This document shows, piece after piece, positions 24,273-36,300 of a DNA stretch of 64,000 nt (position 1 is the stretch's first letter; every line of letters starts with the position of its first letter). The notes under the pieces were generated by a model, which saw only the letters and a program-made list of their open reading frames with translations, was not told the origin of the DNA and searched no databases. Origin of the DNA: Antedon mediterranea (Eukaryota > Echinodermata > Crinoidea > Comatulida > Antedonidae); NCBI RefSeq assembly GCF_964355755.1, contig NC_092670.1, positions 18,847,201-18,911,200 on the forward strand, given 5' to 3'. The translations under genes and the position numbers were made by a program.

Positions 24273-24784
24273 TCGTATGGTCTGTTAAGCGTGTTTACGG
24301 TTCATTGTCCCTACATTCTTGCTGAAACATTTGTATTCGTGACGTATTGCTTCTCTGTCGTTAAAAACATAAACTATAACAATTAAATGTATATTTTTAA
24401 AAGAGATCATCGTAAACTGAGACATTTATCGTCTTACACGGAGTGTTTAATGACTTCAAAACAACATAAGTAGGCCCTTATTATTTCAATTATTGAAACT
24501 ATTTAGCGAATGATAACCCTGTAGATATCAGAACAGCTGGAGGTATATAGGCCAACTGTAGATCAACTAAGCCCACCCCTCCGATCGATCCCCCGTATTT
24601 TACATCCGTATTGCCATATCCTTTCAACACCGGTATTAAATTCCTAGCGAACGCCCAACCTATTTATTACCATACGAAAATTTGGTAGGCCTATTACTTT
24701 CTTTATCCCATTTATTGATCGTTGCAGAGGTGTAGTGTCATTGAACGAGGCAAATGAATTAAAGGGGTGGGAACACTAAAGTGT

Positions 24785-24890
24785 GGTTCCCACTAGAGAC
24801 GCAAGGACGTACGCGCAAACGCAAGCGAGTTGACCAATGACAAGTCACTGTTCGAATAATCCATCGCTTGTGATTGGTCAAATTACTTAA
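24785..24890. mobile_element. MITE-B fragment
   Basis: Left end GGTTCCCACTAGAGACGC, then the CGCAAGCGAGTTGACCAATG arm and its mirrored CGCTTGTGATTGGTCAA. The outer right arm is missing. Confidence 0.75.
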
Positions 24891-26404
24891 AGGCCAGGTA
24901 CGGGCAAAAAATTTCTATTGATCATACATTCCAATAATTATCGATCTATAGTTTCCTCTATGTTTCATAATTTTTGGGATTTTATTTGTGTTACACGAGC
25001 TTGTAGAAAACAAGCACTTTCTTATCAGTGGGGGGATAGTTCAAATTACACAGTAAAACCTCTATTCTTTTGTAGCCTACACACATTTTGTAAATAGAGA
25101 GGCATTTTAAAAAGCTATGAAAAACAAACGGTGTGGTAAAAAATGTTATCAGATGACTAAATATAGGTAATATAATTTGAATATTACATTTCTGGTATTT
25201 TTATTCAATTTAAGATTTTTATTTTCATGCTATAGCAAAAATTATCCACCGTATATCCACCATCTTTTTTCACCTTCTAGGGAGTCACCATACCATGTTA
25301 TTACATTAGGTTAACTACCTAACTACTGAAAAAAAGTCTTCCTGGTTTTTATAGCAGAATTTTGCCAAATTTTGAATTTGACCATTTTAAGGGAAATTTT
25401 TGTTTTTTCGCCTTGATTCCTTTTACAAATACTTGATTTATGACCATTAAAACATCGAACTGGAAAGGTATTGGAGCCTAAAAGCATCGAGAACGAAGAA
25501 GAAAGTGTTTTCAGAGATCTTGTGACACGGCAAAAGTTTGAGCTTCTAGCTATAAAGTAAATGAATAGGAAAAATATGTTACTACATGATCCTAGTTGAT
25601 AGAAATTATCTGTAGGCTTACAAGAAAATATGAACTACATGGACCACTTTGTGCATGTTTTACCGCTAATGTGCTATCGAGAACATACCTTCCAAGATTT
25701 TTTTTTTTTTTTTGCAAGTAAAATAAATAGTAAGAGAAGTTATTATTATGCTAGAATTCTCTAATTGTAGCTGATGTCTTGTATGCAACTAAAATATTTA
25801 ATCAAAGGTTTCAAACAAACATTATAAATTAATGCGATTGATTCAGAGAATCTGATGATTAAATCCTGCTAAATTAAATACTGTAATGGTTTCTCAATGC
25901 ATACAACGTTCAGTCAATAGATAGCTGAAACCAACATGACAAGTAACTTTAATCCATCGAGGACCATAATCATAATCGTGTCAATTGAAGTAGTTGATGA
26001 CGTCAATATAAAATAACATTTTCTAACTACTGCTTTATAAATACACCCTCGTGTCGAGGTTGTTTACTATCGAAGTTCTATGAAATCAATTAGTGTTTAC
26101 GTTAATTAAATGGCCCATAAATCGTTGATAATTATTGTCCTTAAGGGTGCTAATCTCAGAACACATTGTTTTGGTGTCCTCCAGCACAACTACTAATCTT
26201 TGTCAAAGTCTAGTTCAGACTGATTTTCTGTAGAATGAACATTCTTAAGTAAAGAAGTTGAAAATCATGGGAAATTAGAGACGTTGGTTTAGAGAAATAT
26301 ACAAGAGTCTGAACAAGTAATTGAAAGAAGAATAGACGGCAATTGAGAACACAGTTCGCGGAAAAAATGTAATGATGAATATGGGAAATTAAAGTTAACA
26401 GAAA
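24891..26404. other. intergenic, no feature recognised
   Basis: AT-rich sequence with stops in all frames. I see no gene, repeat unit or RNA signature. Confidence 0.5.
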
Positions 26405-26690
26405 GCACAATAATAATAATAATATTCGTTTTTATATAGCGCTTATTGCACAATGCTTTAGCGCTGAACATTATTACCCCAATAATTTTTTGTGTGGATC
26501 AAATACGTATATGGAAACATACTCCCATAATGCAGCTAGTACTGTAATCAGCAAAAAGTTGATCTAACCGGGTGGAGAGAGGCAAAACGTAAGTAAAAGT
26601 ATCTTGCCTAAGGATACAAGCAATTTCGGAGAGAGTTGGATTCCTCCAACGTCCAACCAACAAAGAATCAATGTGCCTTTAATAAGTAAA
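26405..26690 (-). mobile_element. SINE with ATT-repeat tail
   Basis: Read on the minus strand: a body with ATCCTTAGGCAAGATACTTT, then GCGCTATATAAAAACG and a terminal ATT microsatellite (26405-26421 on the plus strand as AAT units). The GCGCTATATAA plus ATT tail is common in invertebrate SINEs mobilised by L2/CR1-like LINEs. It shares the CCTTAGGCAAG core with the 5S-headed SINE at 1832-2244. Confidence 0.65.
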
Positions 26691-27424
26691 ACGCTATTGA
26701 TGATTTATTATTGTTATGATGAGCATTTTAAATTGTGCATGTGTATTGCTATTTTCTATTATTTTTAGGGCCTATACCGTATTAGCATAGAGTAAAGAAT
26801 TTACTCCATGGTATTAGATACCTCATCCCACTATTTTACGAACAAACAAGTTTATACTACTGTATATAGTATGTTTTCATGGGTAATTAGTTCTTATGGA
26901 AGAAATGAGAGTCGTGATCCACGATAAACCAAAAGAGTGTGACGTAACTGTTTAGTGATATGACGTCATTGATCGTTTTACAAATAGAGAATATCGTTCG
27001 TATGATTTGCGCACGTCTTCAAGAGGCAAGGCCACGTCTAAAATAAATATATATTGCTTACGATAAAAATAATATAATTATATTGTCAATGTCATGAAAT
27101 AGATTACATATAGATCAATATACTCTTTCGAATGTCTAAAATAATACTGTGGTATTATCTATGCCCACACAATCCATTTAGTTACAATGCATTTACAAGA
27201 TAGCAGCGTAAACTAATGATGATTAGTTCATTTTTAAATGACATGTTCTTTACCTTGATCTTTAAGATGCATGAAGCGTTGTAGAACACTGTCTTATTGT
27301 ATGCCCTTTTATCTTATTTTAACATGTCAAAAGGTCTGGTACAGTATTTTCTTTTTTCTATTCCCAACTTCTTAGCATGAGAGACACCCATTTCGAAATT
27401 TCCATGCTCTTTATATGTACCGGT

Positions 27425-27900
27425 ATATTTTACAAAAACTATCCAAAATATTTTCACACTCTTCATCAATTAAATTATCTGAGTAGGCCTATCCCAAAAT
27501 ATGTTTAAATTTGTCATTTTCATGCGAAGTATAAAATGTATCAAACATATCTTAGCCGCCATTTCTATACATATCCACATATGAATTAAATAATTCCTGA
27601 TTACGTATATTATTTAATGCTGGACAATTAAGGATGAAATGATGGATGTCTTCGTCCGAATTTGTTTTGCATAATTTTTTATTATTATCAATATTCCAAT
27701 TTGCAGTTCTATTATTCAAAGGTAGAGTAGAACTATTTGAACAAACTTAACATTTTAATGCAGCACATTCAAAATTAGTTGTATCAATTAAGTATTTTTC
27801 AAGTCCAGGTTTTGATTTTAATATGTTATAGATGTGGAGACTTGATTTTTGTAGTAATTCAATTCTCCATTCATCTATCATTATAGAGTTAAGTTTTCTT
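27425..27900 (-). pseudogene. decayed LINE, C-terminal part of reverse-transcriptase polyprotein
   Basis: The minus strand translates, with in-frame stops, to a LINE-type C-terminus: LHIYNILKSKPGLEKYLID, then a stop, then NNRTANWNIDNNKKLCK and EDIHHFILNCPALNNIRNQE. The H...C pattern is the zinc-knuckle-like end found after RT in many non-LTR elements. Two or more stops show it is dead. No RT catalytic domain lies in the window upstream. Confidence 0.7.
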
Positions 27901-28657
27901 AAAATTTCAGAAATTTGAAAGTAGACTTCTTTGTAATTTGAGAGAGTGGTGACAATATTTTTGTTTATTCGATTACAGTTAACGTGGGTTCAATAAACTC
28001 AAATACGTTAAATCATTGTAGGTACGGTATTTATCAATATGTATATATTTCTGTTAATTTATACGTGTTCCTCGAAATGTGTTCATGTCCGTGAAACATT
28101 CGATCGACTGATATTTCCGGATATCTCTTCAAATTTATTTTGTTATGTGATCTTTATCGTGACATTCCTACATTGGTTATTCGTATAATAACCTTAAATC
28201 ATTACCATTATTGTACAGTATTTGCTATTTTTTAAATAATTTAGTAGGCCTATAAGTGTTCCAATTTGATTTAAAATAAATACATATACCACTTGGATTG
28301 ACACGCCCTTTTTTTTTATTCAGTATATTACACATAGGCGCCTTACAAGATGGAACCACCTTAGCTTGAAGGCGCCTCAGATTGACAAATACAACATTTT
28401 AAAACAACTAACAGAAACATCAATCAAATCTTCCAGAATTTAACAAGAAATTGTTGTACATAATAAAATAATAAAGCATTTTCACAATTCGAAAGAAGAT
28501 CGGAACCAAAAATAAAAATTTCACTTAAAAATGTAAAATTAAATATTAAAGAAAAATCCTTGGCTAAGATATCCTCAATAATTGAGTTGGCGCTTACAAG
28601 TAGAATATCTCTTTGTGTATTATAATTAATATATATTATTAATATATTAATATTGAC

Positions 28658-28795
28658 AAGCTTGCAATAAGGACGTAAGCGCAACGCAAGTGATTTGACG
28701 AATCACAAGCGACAGTTCGGATTATCCATCGTTTGCGAGTGATCAAATTACTTGCGGTGCGCTTACGTACTTGCGTAACATCCAAGTGGGAACCA
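28658..28795. mobile_element. MITE-B copy, left end eroded
   Basis: GACGTAAGCGCAACGCAAG and its mirror TGCGCTTACGTACTTGCG flank ATCACAAGCGA / TCGTTTGCGAGTGATC. The right terminus AAGTGGGAACCA is intact. Confidence 0.75.
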
Positions 28796-31213
28796 TTGTG
28801 GTCACCAATTTCCGTTCAATTTCTGGCCACTTTCTTTTCTATATGATGTCATGAATTGTTATTTCATATCATAGAACGATAGAATAATTGGCAAACAAAC
28901 CAGCTGTTTTGAACAGGTTTATATGTTGCCATTACTGCTTGTATTACGTTTTCCTCCGTGAAGTGTAGTAGGCCTACTAGTTTATCGACGTATTGATGAC
29001 GTAAGCAACTAGTAATTGATATTCAAATACAGTATAGCAATATAACAAGAGCTGCAATGTAGGCGTATTTTTAATTTTTAACATTCACGTTTACATTACA
29101 TTCAACTTACATGTTAATTCAAACGTTAAACTGTTTTGTTTAACATTTTTAAAAGACAGTGTTTTTAGAATTTGAATGGCAATATCGATAAAACTTATTG
29201 CGAAATAGGATTTATTAGAAAAAGCCACATTTTGTTAGTTTAGGCCTAAGGATTGGTAGACATTTTACAGAAAACATTATGATGAATTTATGGATTTATG
29301 AATTAGCTTAACTTATATACTTAAATATTAGAAAATATTGGGTTTCAGTAAAATCATATAATCATGAAAAAATAACATCAATATTCTCGACTCAAGTATA
29401 TACGGTAATATACGATGGATGTGTGCTTTCGTACGCCGAGGTTTTGTGTCGTAATATCGTAAAAAGGGAAAGTTTATAAATCATACGCTACCGTACGTTA
29501 CATCTCTAGCACATATAATTATTTTAAGAAAAAAAATCATACTTTTTTAAAGCCTTAGGCCTATATTATAACTATACTGAATGAATAATTATCGCTTATT
29601 ATTACATCTTTATTGAGTATACGATGAAGAACTATGAGAATGAAAAAAATAGCTCCAACCGGTGGTATTAAATACCACGTAACACATGGTTTGTACTTTA
29701 TCCATAATTGTAAAATTCACAGTATCATTTTGAATTAGCTTTGGCCAGTATGCGTAGGACTTTATAATAAAACGTACGATAGACGTGGGAAGGACATTAA
29801 TTGTGTTCGTCAGTGTCAAAGACAGTTTGACGCGTTTGGAAACTGATTGTACGGATTTGGAACGCTCGAGACGCGTCAAATTTGTCTCTGTGGTGTCTTT
29901 GATAGTACGCATATTGTTGATTTATCACGAAGATGTTCTGCTCCTTTCATCATCTTCCCACGTCTCCTACACAAATTATATAGTATTACCGCAAATAAAT
30001 CCTCTCTTGTTATGTATAATATTGAAAGTATGTAGGTACGTGTAACAAAATAGGCCTAATGATGCCATGTAATATGTCTACACCTACACATTTATCAATA
30101 TAGATGAGTTATTAGTCTATCTCGATATATCTAAGCGTGGTAAATGAAACTTAAATTAGAAAACACAAAGATATTCTTATCCTGTAATTGACGAAATCAT
30201 GTAGTTTACGCGACTAAAAAGAATAAAGAATACTTTGTAGGCCTATGCAGTTAACTAATGCGCCATTTAACTTGTGTTTTATTAACTTAAATTAGAACTG
30301 TCTTTTTATTTTAAATGTACTAACAATAGGCCTATACGGTACGGTTATTGAATATTTTGGACGTATAATACACGCGTGATTAACACAAAATATAGTCATA
30401 ATTGTAATCTATGTAAGTACGCCTAGGATTAAAACTCAACCAACCAACCAACCAACCTTCCGGGAAAAAAATTGGTGAAAAAATGAAAACGATATGGCCT
30501 TCTTGTACATAGGCCCACATACACATAAACATCATTTTAATTTTTCGGTTTTCTCAGGCGCGTCTATTTATAAGCTATAAATCAACCAAAATAAAGGGGT
30601 ATTCATGCTAGAATGCATTGGCACATAAGGCCTAGATAATGTTTCGATTGTCTGTCCACACACACCCACTCAAAACCCAATTATACCTGCAACTCGACAG
30701 GCCTAACTACGTTTTAACAAAAACCCATATAGTGAGGGGGAAATTTCATCAGTATCCAGTATTAACAAATTTATTTACGGTATATATTCCGGGATTTTAC
30801 AATTTAACTATATTAATCGCTAAACAATAGAGCTACAAATAACGAAACCAAGAACAATCAACATTTGAGTTACAGTGGTACATCATACACAAAGAACTTG
30901 ATTAAAATATCCTCTTCTAAAAAAATGTTCTAAAAAAGTTATTAATCGAAACAATAATTATCACATAAGTACAAAAAAATCGAAATTCAACGAATTTTGT
31001 TTTTCTAATAATCGTACATTGTAAACTTATAAGTTTAGGGAAAGTTGCTAACATTCTGTAATTGCGTGGGCCTATAGGGAATTAATATCAAGTTCGGCAA
31101 TGTAGGCTCAAATTAAAGTGTTTTCAATCTGTAGTTTGACCGATGGGAGTTTAGGCTATTTTGATAACAGTATATGGTGGAAGGAAGTCGTTTAGTCTAT
31201 AAATAATACTTAT
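28796..31213. other. intergenic, no gene recognised
   Basis: AT-rich with many TAGGCCTA words. A short CCAA microsatellite lies at 30439-30456. The small open frames at 29610-30045 occur on both strands over the same bases and have no family signature. Confidence 0.5.
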
Positions 31214-31354
31214 AAAGCTCTGACTACATTACACTAACAAACTGTGTAACAAAAACATGTTATGTGCTCATGGACATGATGTCATATCACTACCATATTT
31301 GGAAATATCACTACCATATTTGGGCACATCCCATATTTAGTGTAGACAGAGCTT
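31214..31354. mobile_element. MITE-A copy 7
   Basis: AAAGCTCTGACTACATTACA at the left; TTTAGTGTAGACAGAGCTTT at the right, with the CACTACCATATTTGG centre duplicated. Confidence 0.8.
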
Positions 31355-31728
31355 TAGTATACAAAACATGTGTATACATAAACACAACACATGTACTCAC
31401 ATAATTATAATATCAAAACATTAGAAAATAACAGATGATTTTATATTTCTATGATTGTTATAGCGGGAACTTTGTTATTTTTATACCTTGCCTATTGTTT
31501 AAGGGAGGTGAACATTTTTTTTTATTAAGCAAGAGTATGAATATAAATTTGCTATATTTTGAGGGGATTCGCATCCTGCCATGGTAATTACTAAATAGAA
31601 TACATTAAAGGTTACTTATTAGATTCGAATAGTTATGAATTATGAGTGCTAAATTTCATTATCGAATCAATTAGTTATGTGGATGAATTGTTTGGGTCTT
31701 TTAAGCAGTATCATCTCTCATGTTTAGG

Positions 31729-32031
31729 AGTGGGGCTGTGGCTTGGTGGTTATGATGCTTGGCTACCAATCTAAGGGTCCTGGGTTCAAGTCCTGTCATA
31801 TGTCAGGGTTTTTTTCTCATGACAATTTACAACTCCACTCCCAAAGACTTAATAAGTCTTTGTCTACGTAGAGCATCTTGTGTATATGTTTGTCTTATAT
31901 GTTCTAGTGCAGTATATGGAGAGCCATCCCGATAGTGCTTTGCACTCATGGCAATCCTCAGGGTGCTGCACCGCTGTGTTGTCATGTATGTGTGCCTGAA
32001 AATTGAATAAAATATAAAAAAAAAATAAAAA
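31729..32031 (+). mobile_element. tRNA-headed SINE with A-rich tail
   Basis: The head GTGGCTTGGTGGTTATGATG (A box) and GGGTTCAAGTCC (B box) resembles a tRNA with an irregular anticodon stem, then TTTTTTTCTCATGACAATTT. The body ends in TGTGCCTGAAAATTGAATAA and an A-rich tail (32011-32031). About 300 bp, typical SINE architecture. Confidence 0.75.
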
Positions 32032-33157
32032 AGTTCTTATGACTACATGAACTAGACCATATAGTATTTATCTAGCTGCATTGATTATTTTGAAGTATTA
32101 TAAACGTAATATAAAGATACAGTAAAAGTTTTTTTCAGATTAATTAATTTTGTATAATTAGTCTGTTCATGACACGTGGTCTTTATACGTCACAAAAATA
32201 CATTAAATATTAATGAATAATTACAATGAATTGCAATTATTGAAACAATGGATGAATGAGATTTTAATTCTGTTTTTTTTGTGGCCATAATAATGTAATT
32301 TTAGCGATTGCGTAATCATCCTTTATAGATTAATTGTACAGAAATAGGGCCTATATTAGGCCTACTTTTTGAAAGGCTTTATTTTAAGAACGGTTCCTAA
32401 TTAAAAAAAAACCCAAATGTTCCAGGTTCACATTGGAAAAACCATTTTTTATTTCAAAAAAGGAGAAGGAAATGCATGACTAAAAAGTTAACAAGTCTAG
32501 AAAGGATATTTTGTTAGTGCATTGCTTAACCACGGTGCAGCTGGAATCAAGTCATATGTGTGACGTCACATATCAGTATTTCTCATTGCCAAAAATATCG
32601 CCACTCTTAGGCTTCGTGTTAGAAGCTAGAGTGAAATGTTTAACAATACGCATCGAGGTGTTGAATCATAAGCGATATAAAATTAGACATTATTTAATAG
32701 TTAATCATCCCCCACGATGCTATGAACATTACGCAATTCAAATACTGAGTACCCCTTCCTTTGGGACACCCTTTGTTGGTGTCTATTTAATTAATAATTA
32801 TGTACAGGTTATTACTGTATTAAAATACAATCATATGGTATCGTCTTTATACCAAATCTTAAAACGATGAGCCATAACTTTAAGTAGACCTAGACAAGGC
32901 CTATGAAAGGATATACAGTAACTACTGCGCAATAAATAAAACTCAAGCAAAAGTCGCCCTCTTTCCAACATACCGGTAGTTCGTCTCATAACATTGGACC
33001 AGAACTGTAATAAAACATATGTTATTTACACATTTTCAAAGGAAAGAGAGAAACTCTAAACCATCCAGAATTAGTTCTGGTTTACTATTAACGTTATTCA
33101 ATTTACTATCTGTTCGATTCTTCGGATAAGTATTCAATTCAACCTGTGCTAAGCGGA
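32032..33157. other. intergenic, upstream of CBX-A
   Basis: No gene recognised. The open frame at 32511-32870 shows no family signature. Confidence 0.45.
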
Positions 33158-33182
33158 TGACGTCAGCTGGTGTATGACGTCA
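33158..33182. promoter_or_regulatory. pair of perfect CRE/ATF sites upstream of CBX-A
   Basis: TGACGTCA occurs at 33158-33165 and 33175-33182, about 185-210 bp upstream of the CBX-A start codon, where a proximal promoter is expected. TGACGTCA is the palindromic binding site of CREB/ATF bZIP factors. Binding here is inference. Confidence 0.5.
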
Positions 33183-33366
33183 TTAAAGTAGCCAGCTATT
33201 TATCTAACGCAACGACGCAATACTATTTCAGTCGTGTTGCCAAACGTAACCGGTTGTAAGGATAATACTGTACTAACGGTGTATAGCAGCGCCTGGAATA
33301 TTAACTTTCATCGCGAGACCTGCTGTTTTCTCGGCTGCTGCCCTGGAGTTTTAATTTCAAGCGATT

Positions 33367-36300
33367 ATGTCCGACCCGTGGACAGATAAATCCACACAAG
33401 GAATTATAACAGAAGGAGTGTATGTTGCTGATAGTATACGGAGACGCAGAATCAGAAAGGTAGGAAATCTACCATTATTGATGTATAAGCTATACTTTTT
33501 TTGACGATTGTATTACAGTATTTTAAGGCTTGCATTGTAGGCATAAATGGCAATAAAAAGACCGAGGCACTCGATAGGGAATTACCTAAGTTATTTATGT
33601 TAAAAGTCTTCGTATATTTAATTATCCATATCTTCGTTTATATCTATAACATTTTATACTAATGTACATGCTGTTATAAAAGTTTACGAATTTTGTATTT
33701 GAAACATTTAAATAATAATACCGGTACCATGGCACAGATTAAACCAGGTTATGTTCTTTTTATACATTTTCTATAATTGTTTGTTTCTCAAATTTTAACA
33801 GTGAATAAGTTGCACATACCTTTTTTAATAAGTAGGCCTATGGTTCGAATAAACAATTATCATATTTCAATAGTAATAGGCCCACTGTAGTTCGTTTGGT
33901 AGATCGAACTTTCTCGAGGTGGTACAATTGATAAAATGCTCACTAACTTTTGTTCGCGCGCCTTAAACTTATTGCCTTCGTTGCCCACAGCCGATGGTGG
34001 GTTGAGAATATATAATATTATATTTATCCTTTCAATTATAAAAACAAACTTACAAAAAGAAAGCTCACATTTGTCGCATAAAGTTTGATAGTGTAGACAG
34101 AGCTTAAAGCTTGGGTCCCACTTGGATGTAAGAAAGCTCTGGAGAGGTTTAGCTTATAAAAAACTACCAGGCACTTAATCATCAACATTAATAAATTTGG
34201 CCCTATACTTTCAACTTTAACTTTTCTACTAAAAACCTGATTGTTGATATTGGTTACCTGTGTTGTTAAATTAAACCAAATAGTCAATTTAATTTTTTTA
34301 TTTTTTTTTAAATCGTTTTTCTATAAAATTCTTTTTCAATAACTACGGAAACGAAAGGAACGTACAAACAAATATATTTGTATTCCAATAATTATAAAAA
34401 CAAATAAAAACATTTCCTTCAGCAAAAACAACAATTTCAAACCCGGATGTGAAACTAACAATTATTTTATATTTTAGACCTCTTACCGCATTTTTACACT
34501 AGTTTTCTTACAGATGGAAATACCAGAGGATTTTAGATTAAAACTTCTCAATTTTAAGCTTCAATTGTATATTATAGGCCAACTTTCTGTTCATTTAATC
34601 AGCGAACCATTATTAGATTTCTCTTTTCCCATTAGAATTAAGTTAACGTTTACAAAACTTATAGGTCGAAGAGAAATAAGTTGAAATGTCAATAAGATAA
34701 CATTTGGTCTCATGTTTGCCACTCTGACGTCATTTGTACCAAAGATAAGTATCTGCTGCTTACTTGGGCCCAAATCTAACCCCTGACCATCAGTGTAAGC
34801 TCGGCCGGTATGAAAGCCAGGCTAGTGATCTGGAGGTTGTGGGTTCGAGTCCCACCCGATAATTACTTGGGAATTTGTTCGCAAATATTCTCAATGTACT
34901 TAGTATTTAAAGTACAAATTACGTCAGACCAATCACTAAACATTCTCACGCAAAACAAATAAACAATTGCAATCCTAAAGATAACATTTGTTTTTTCCAT
35001 TTAGGGTCGCATCGAGTATTTGGTGAAATGGAGAGGTTGGTCCAACAAGTAAGTAGCAAAATGTTTTTTTTTCAGTGGTTAGTTGGAATTTTAGATCTTG
35101 CGGTGCGACTTAAACATGACTGTAAAAGTCACGTGCGTTATTACGTCACGCACAATCATGCTACATCACGTCATGTCACGCAATCTAATTCATCATATCG
35201 CTCACCAACGAGCCCACTTATAGTTAGGTTTAGCGGGACAGATAGTGCAAATATTTTTTCTATTTTTGTTTTCATCCATCTTTGTTGTGTTCGGTTGGTT
35301 AACCGTACGTACTTACCTGTACCGTAGACCTATAGCAAAACAATTACAAGTTAAAAAGCCGAGTACGTTGCACTCTAAATAGATATTATGATAATCATAA
35401 CCGCAAAATATTGATCGTGACCTCTCAGTCCTCGTACTCGGATTGTTTGCCACGTTGGCCTAGGCCCGTAATTATGCGGATTAGTCCGTGATCGAACCGT
35501 GATGCAGGCTAATTAAGCGTCACGTATCCATATTATTGTCAGTAAACGTGATAAAATGTGTTAAAATAAGATGATGGCAAAACACAAGTCGCCTGCTAGA
35601 ATAAAAAGACGGATCTGAATTATTCTAGTAAGATGAATTGTTTTCATAAGGAAAATTCAAGCGAAAACATGTATATTTTAAAACAAATGAATAAGTATTG
35701 TGGTTCGACAATGTACACCAATCTTTTTCGTAAAGTAGGCCCTATTATTGTTTTACCAAAACGTGTGATTATAATTCTTCATTTCAACGAAGTTCTTCAT
35801 TATATTGAAACATTAGACACGCAATTTAAATATCATAATGCTGTGGTTAATTCCATACAGGAAGTCGTTAAGAAACCCAACAAGACATTATCAAAATGGT
35901 ATACGTGTTTTTACATAAGTTGAAAACCACATTGATGCATTCCGTGCCTGGTATATTATACTATTGTTATCTGTCCGTATTGTTTAAGGTACCCTGGGAT
36001 TGTTAAAAACAACTGGTCTGAATTGATTACATAGGCCTATACTGTTCCTGGTTTTTACAACACGACTCTTCAAAATTGAATTAGTTAAAAACAAATATAA
36101 CAAACGTTGCCAAGAATGTTTTATATTTGCAGCATGCTGCTTCCTAATTATGATTAAATAAAAAATAATGTTCAAATTTAGTATGTTCTTATTCTTAATC
36201 ATGTTCTTAGTACTTTAACATCAAACATCTCCAATGTACGGGTAGTATTATTGTATGGGAGTTGCTTGGAACGAAGAGATACAGTACTTGAAAAGAGATG

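Noticed and set aside
29610-30045. Overlapping frames on both strands
   Set aside because: Mutually antisense, with no codon bias or domain. Most likely chance.
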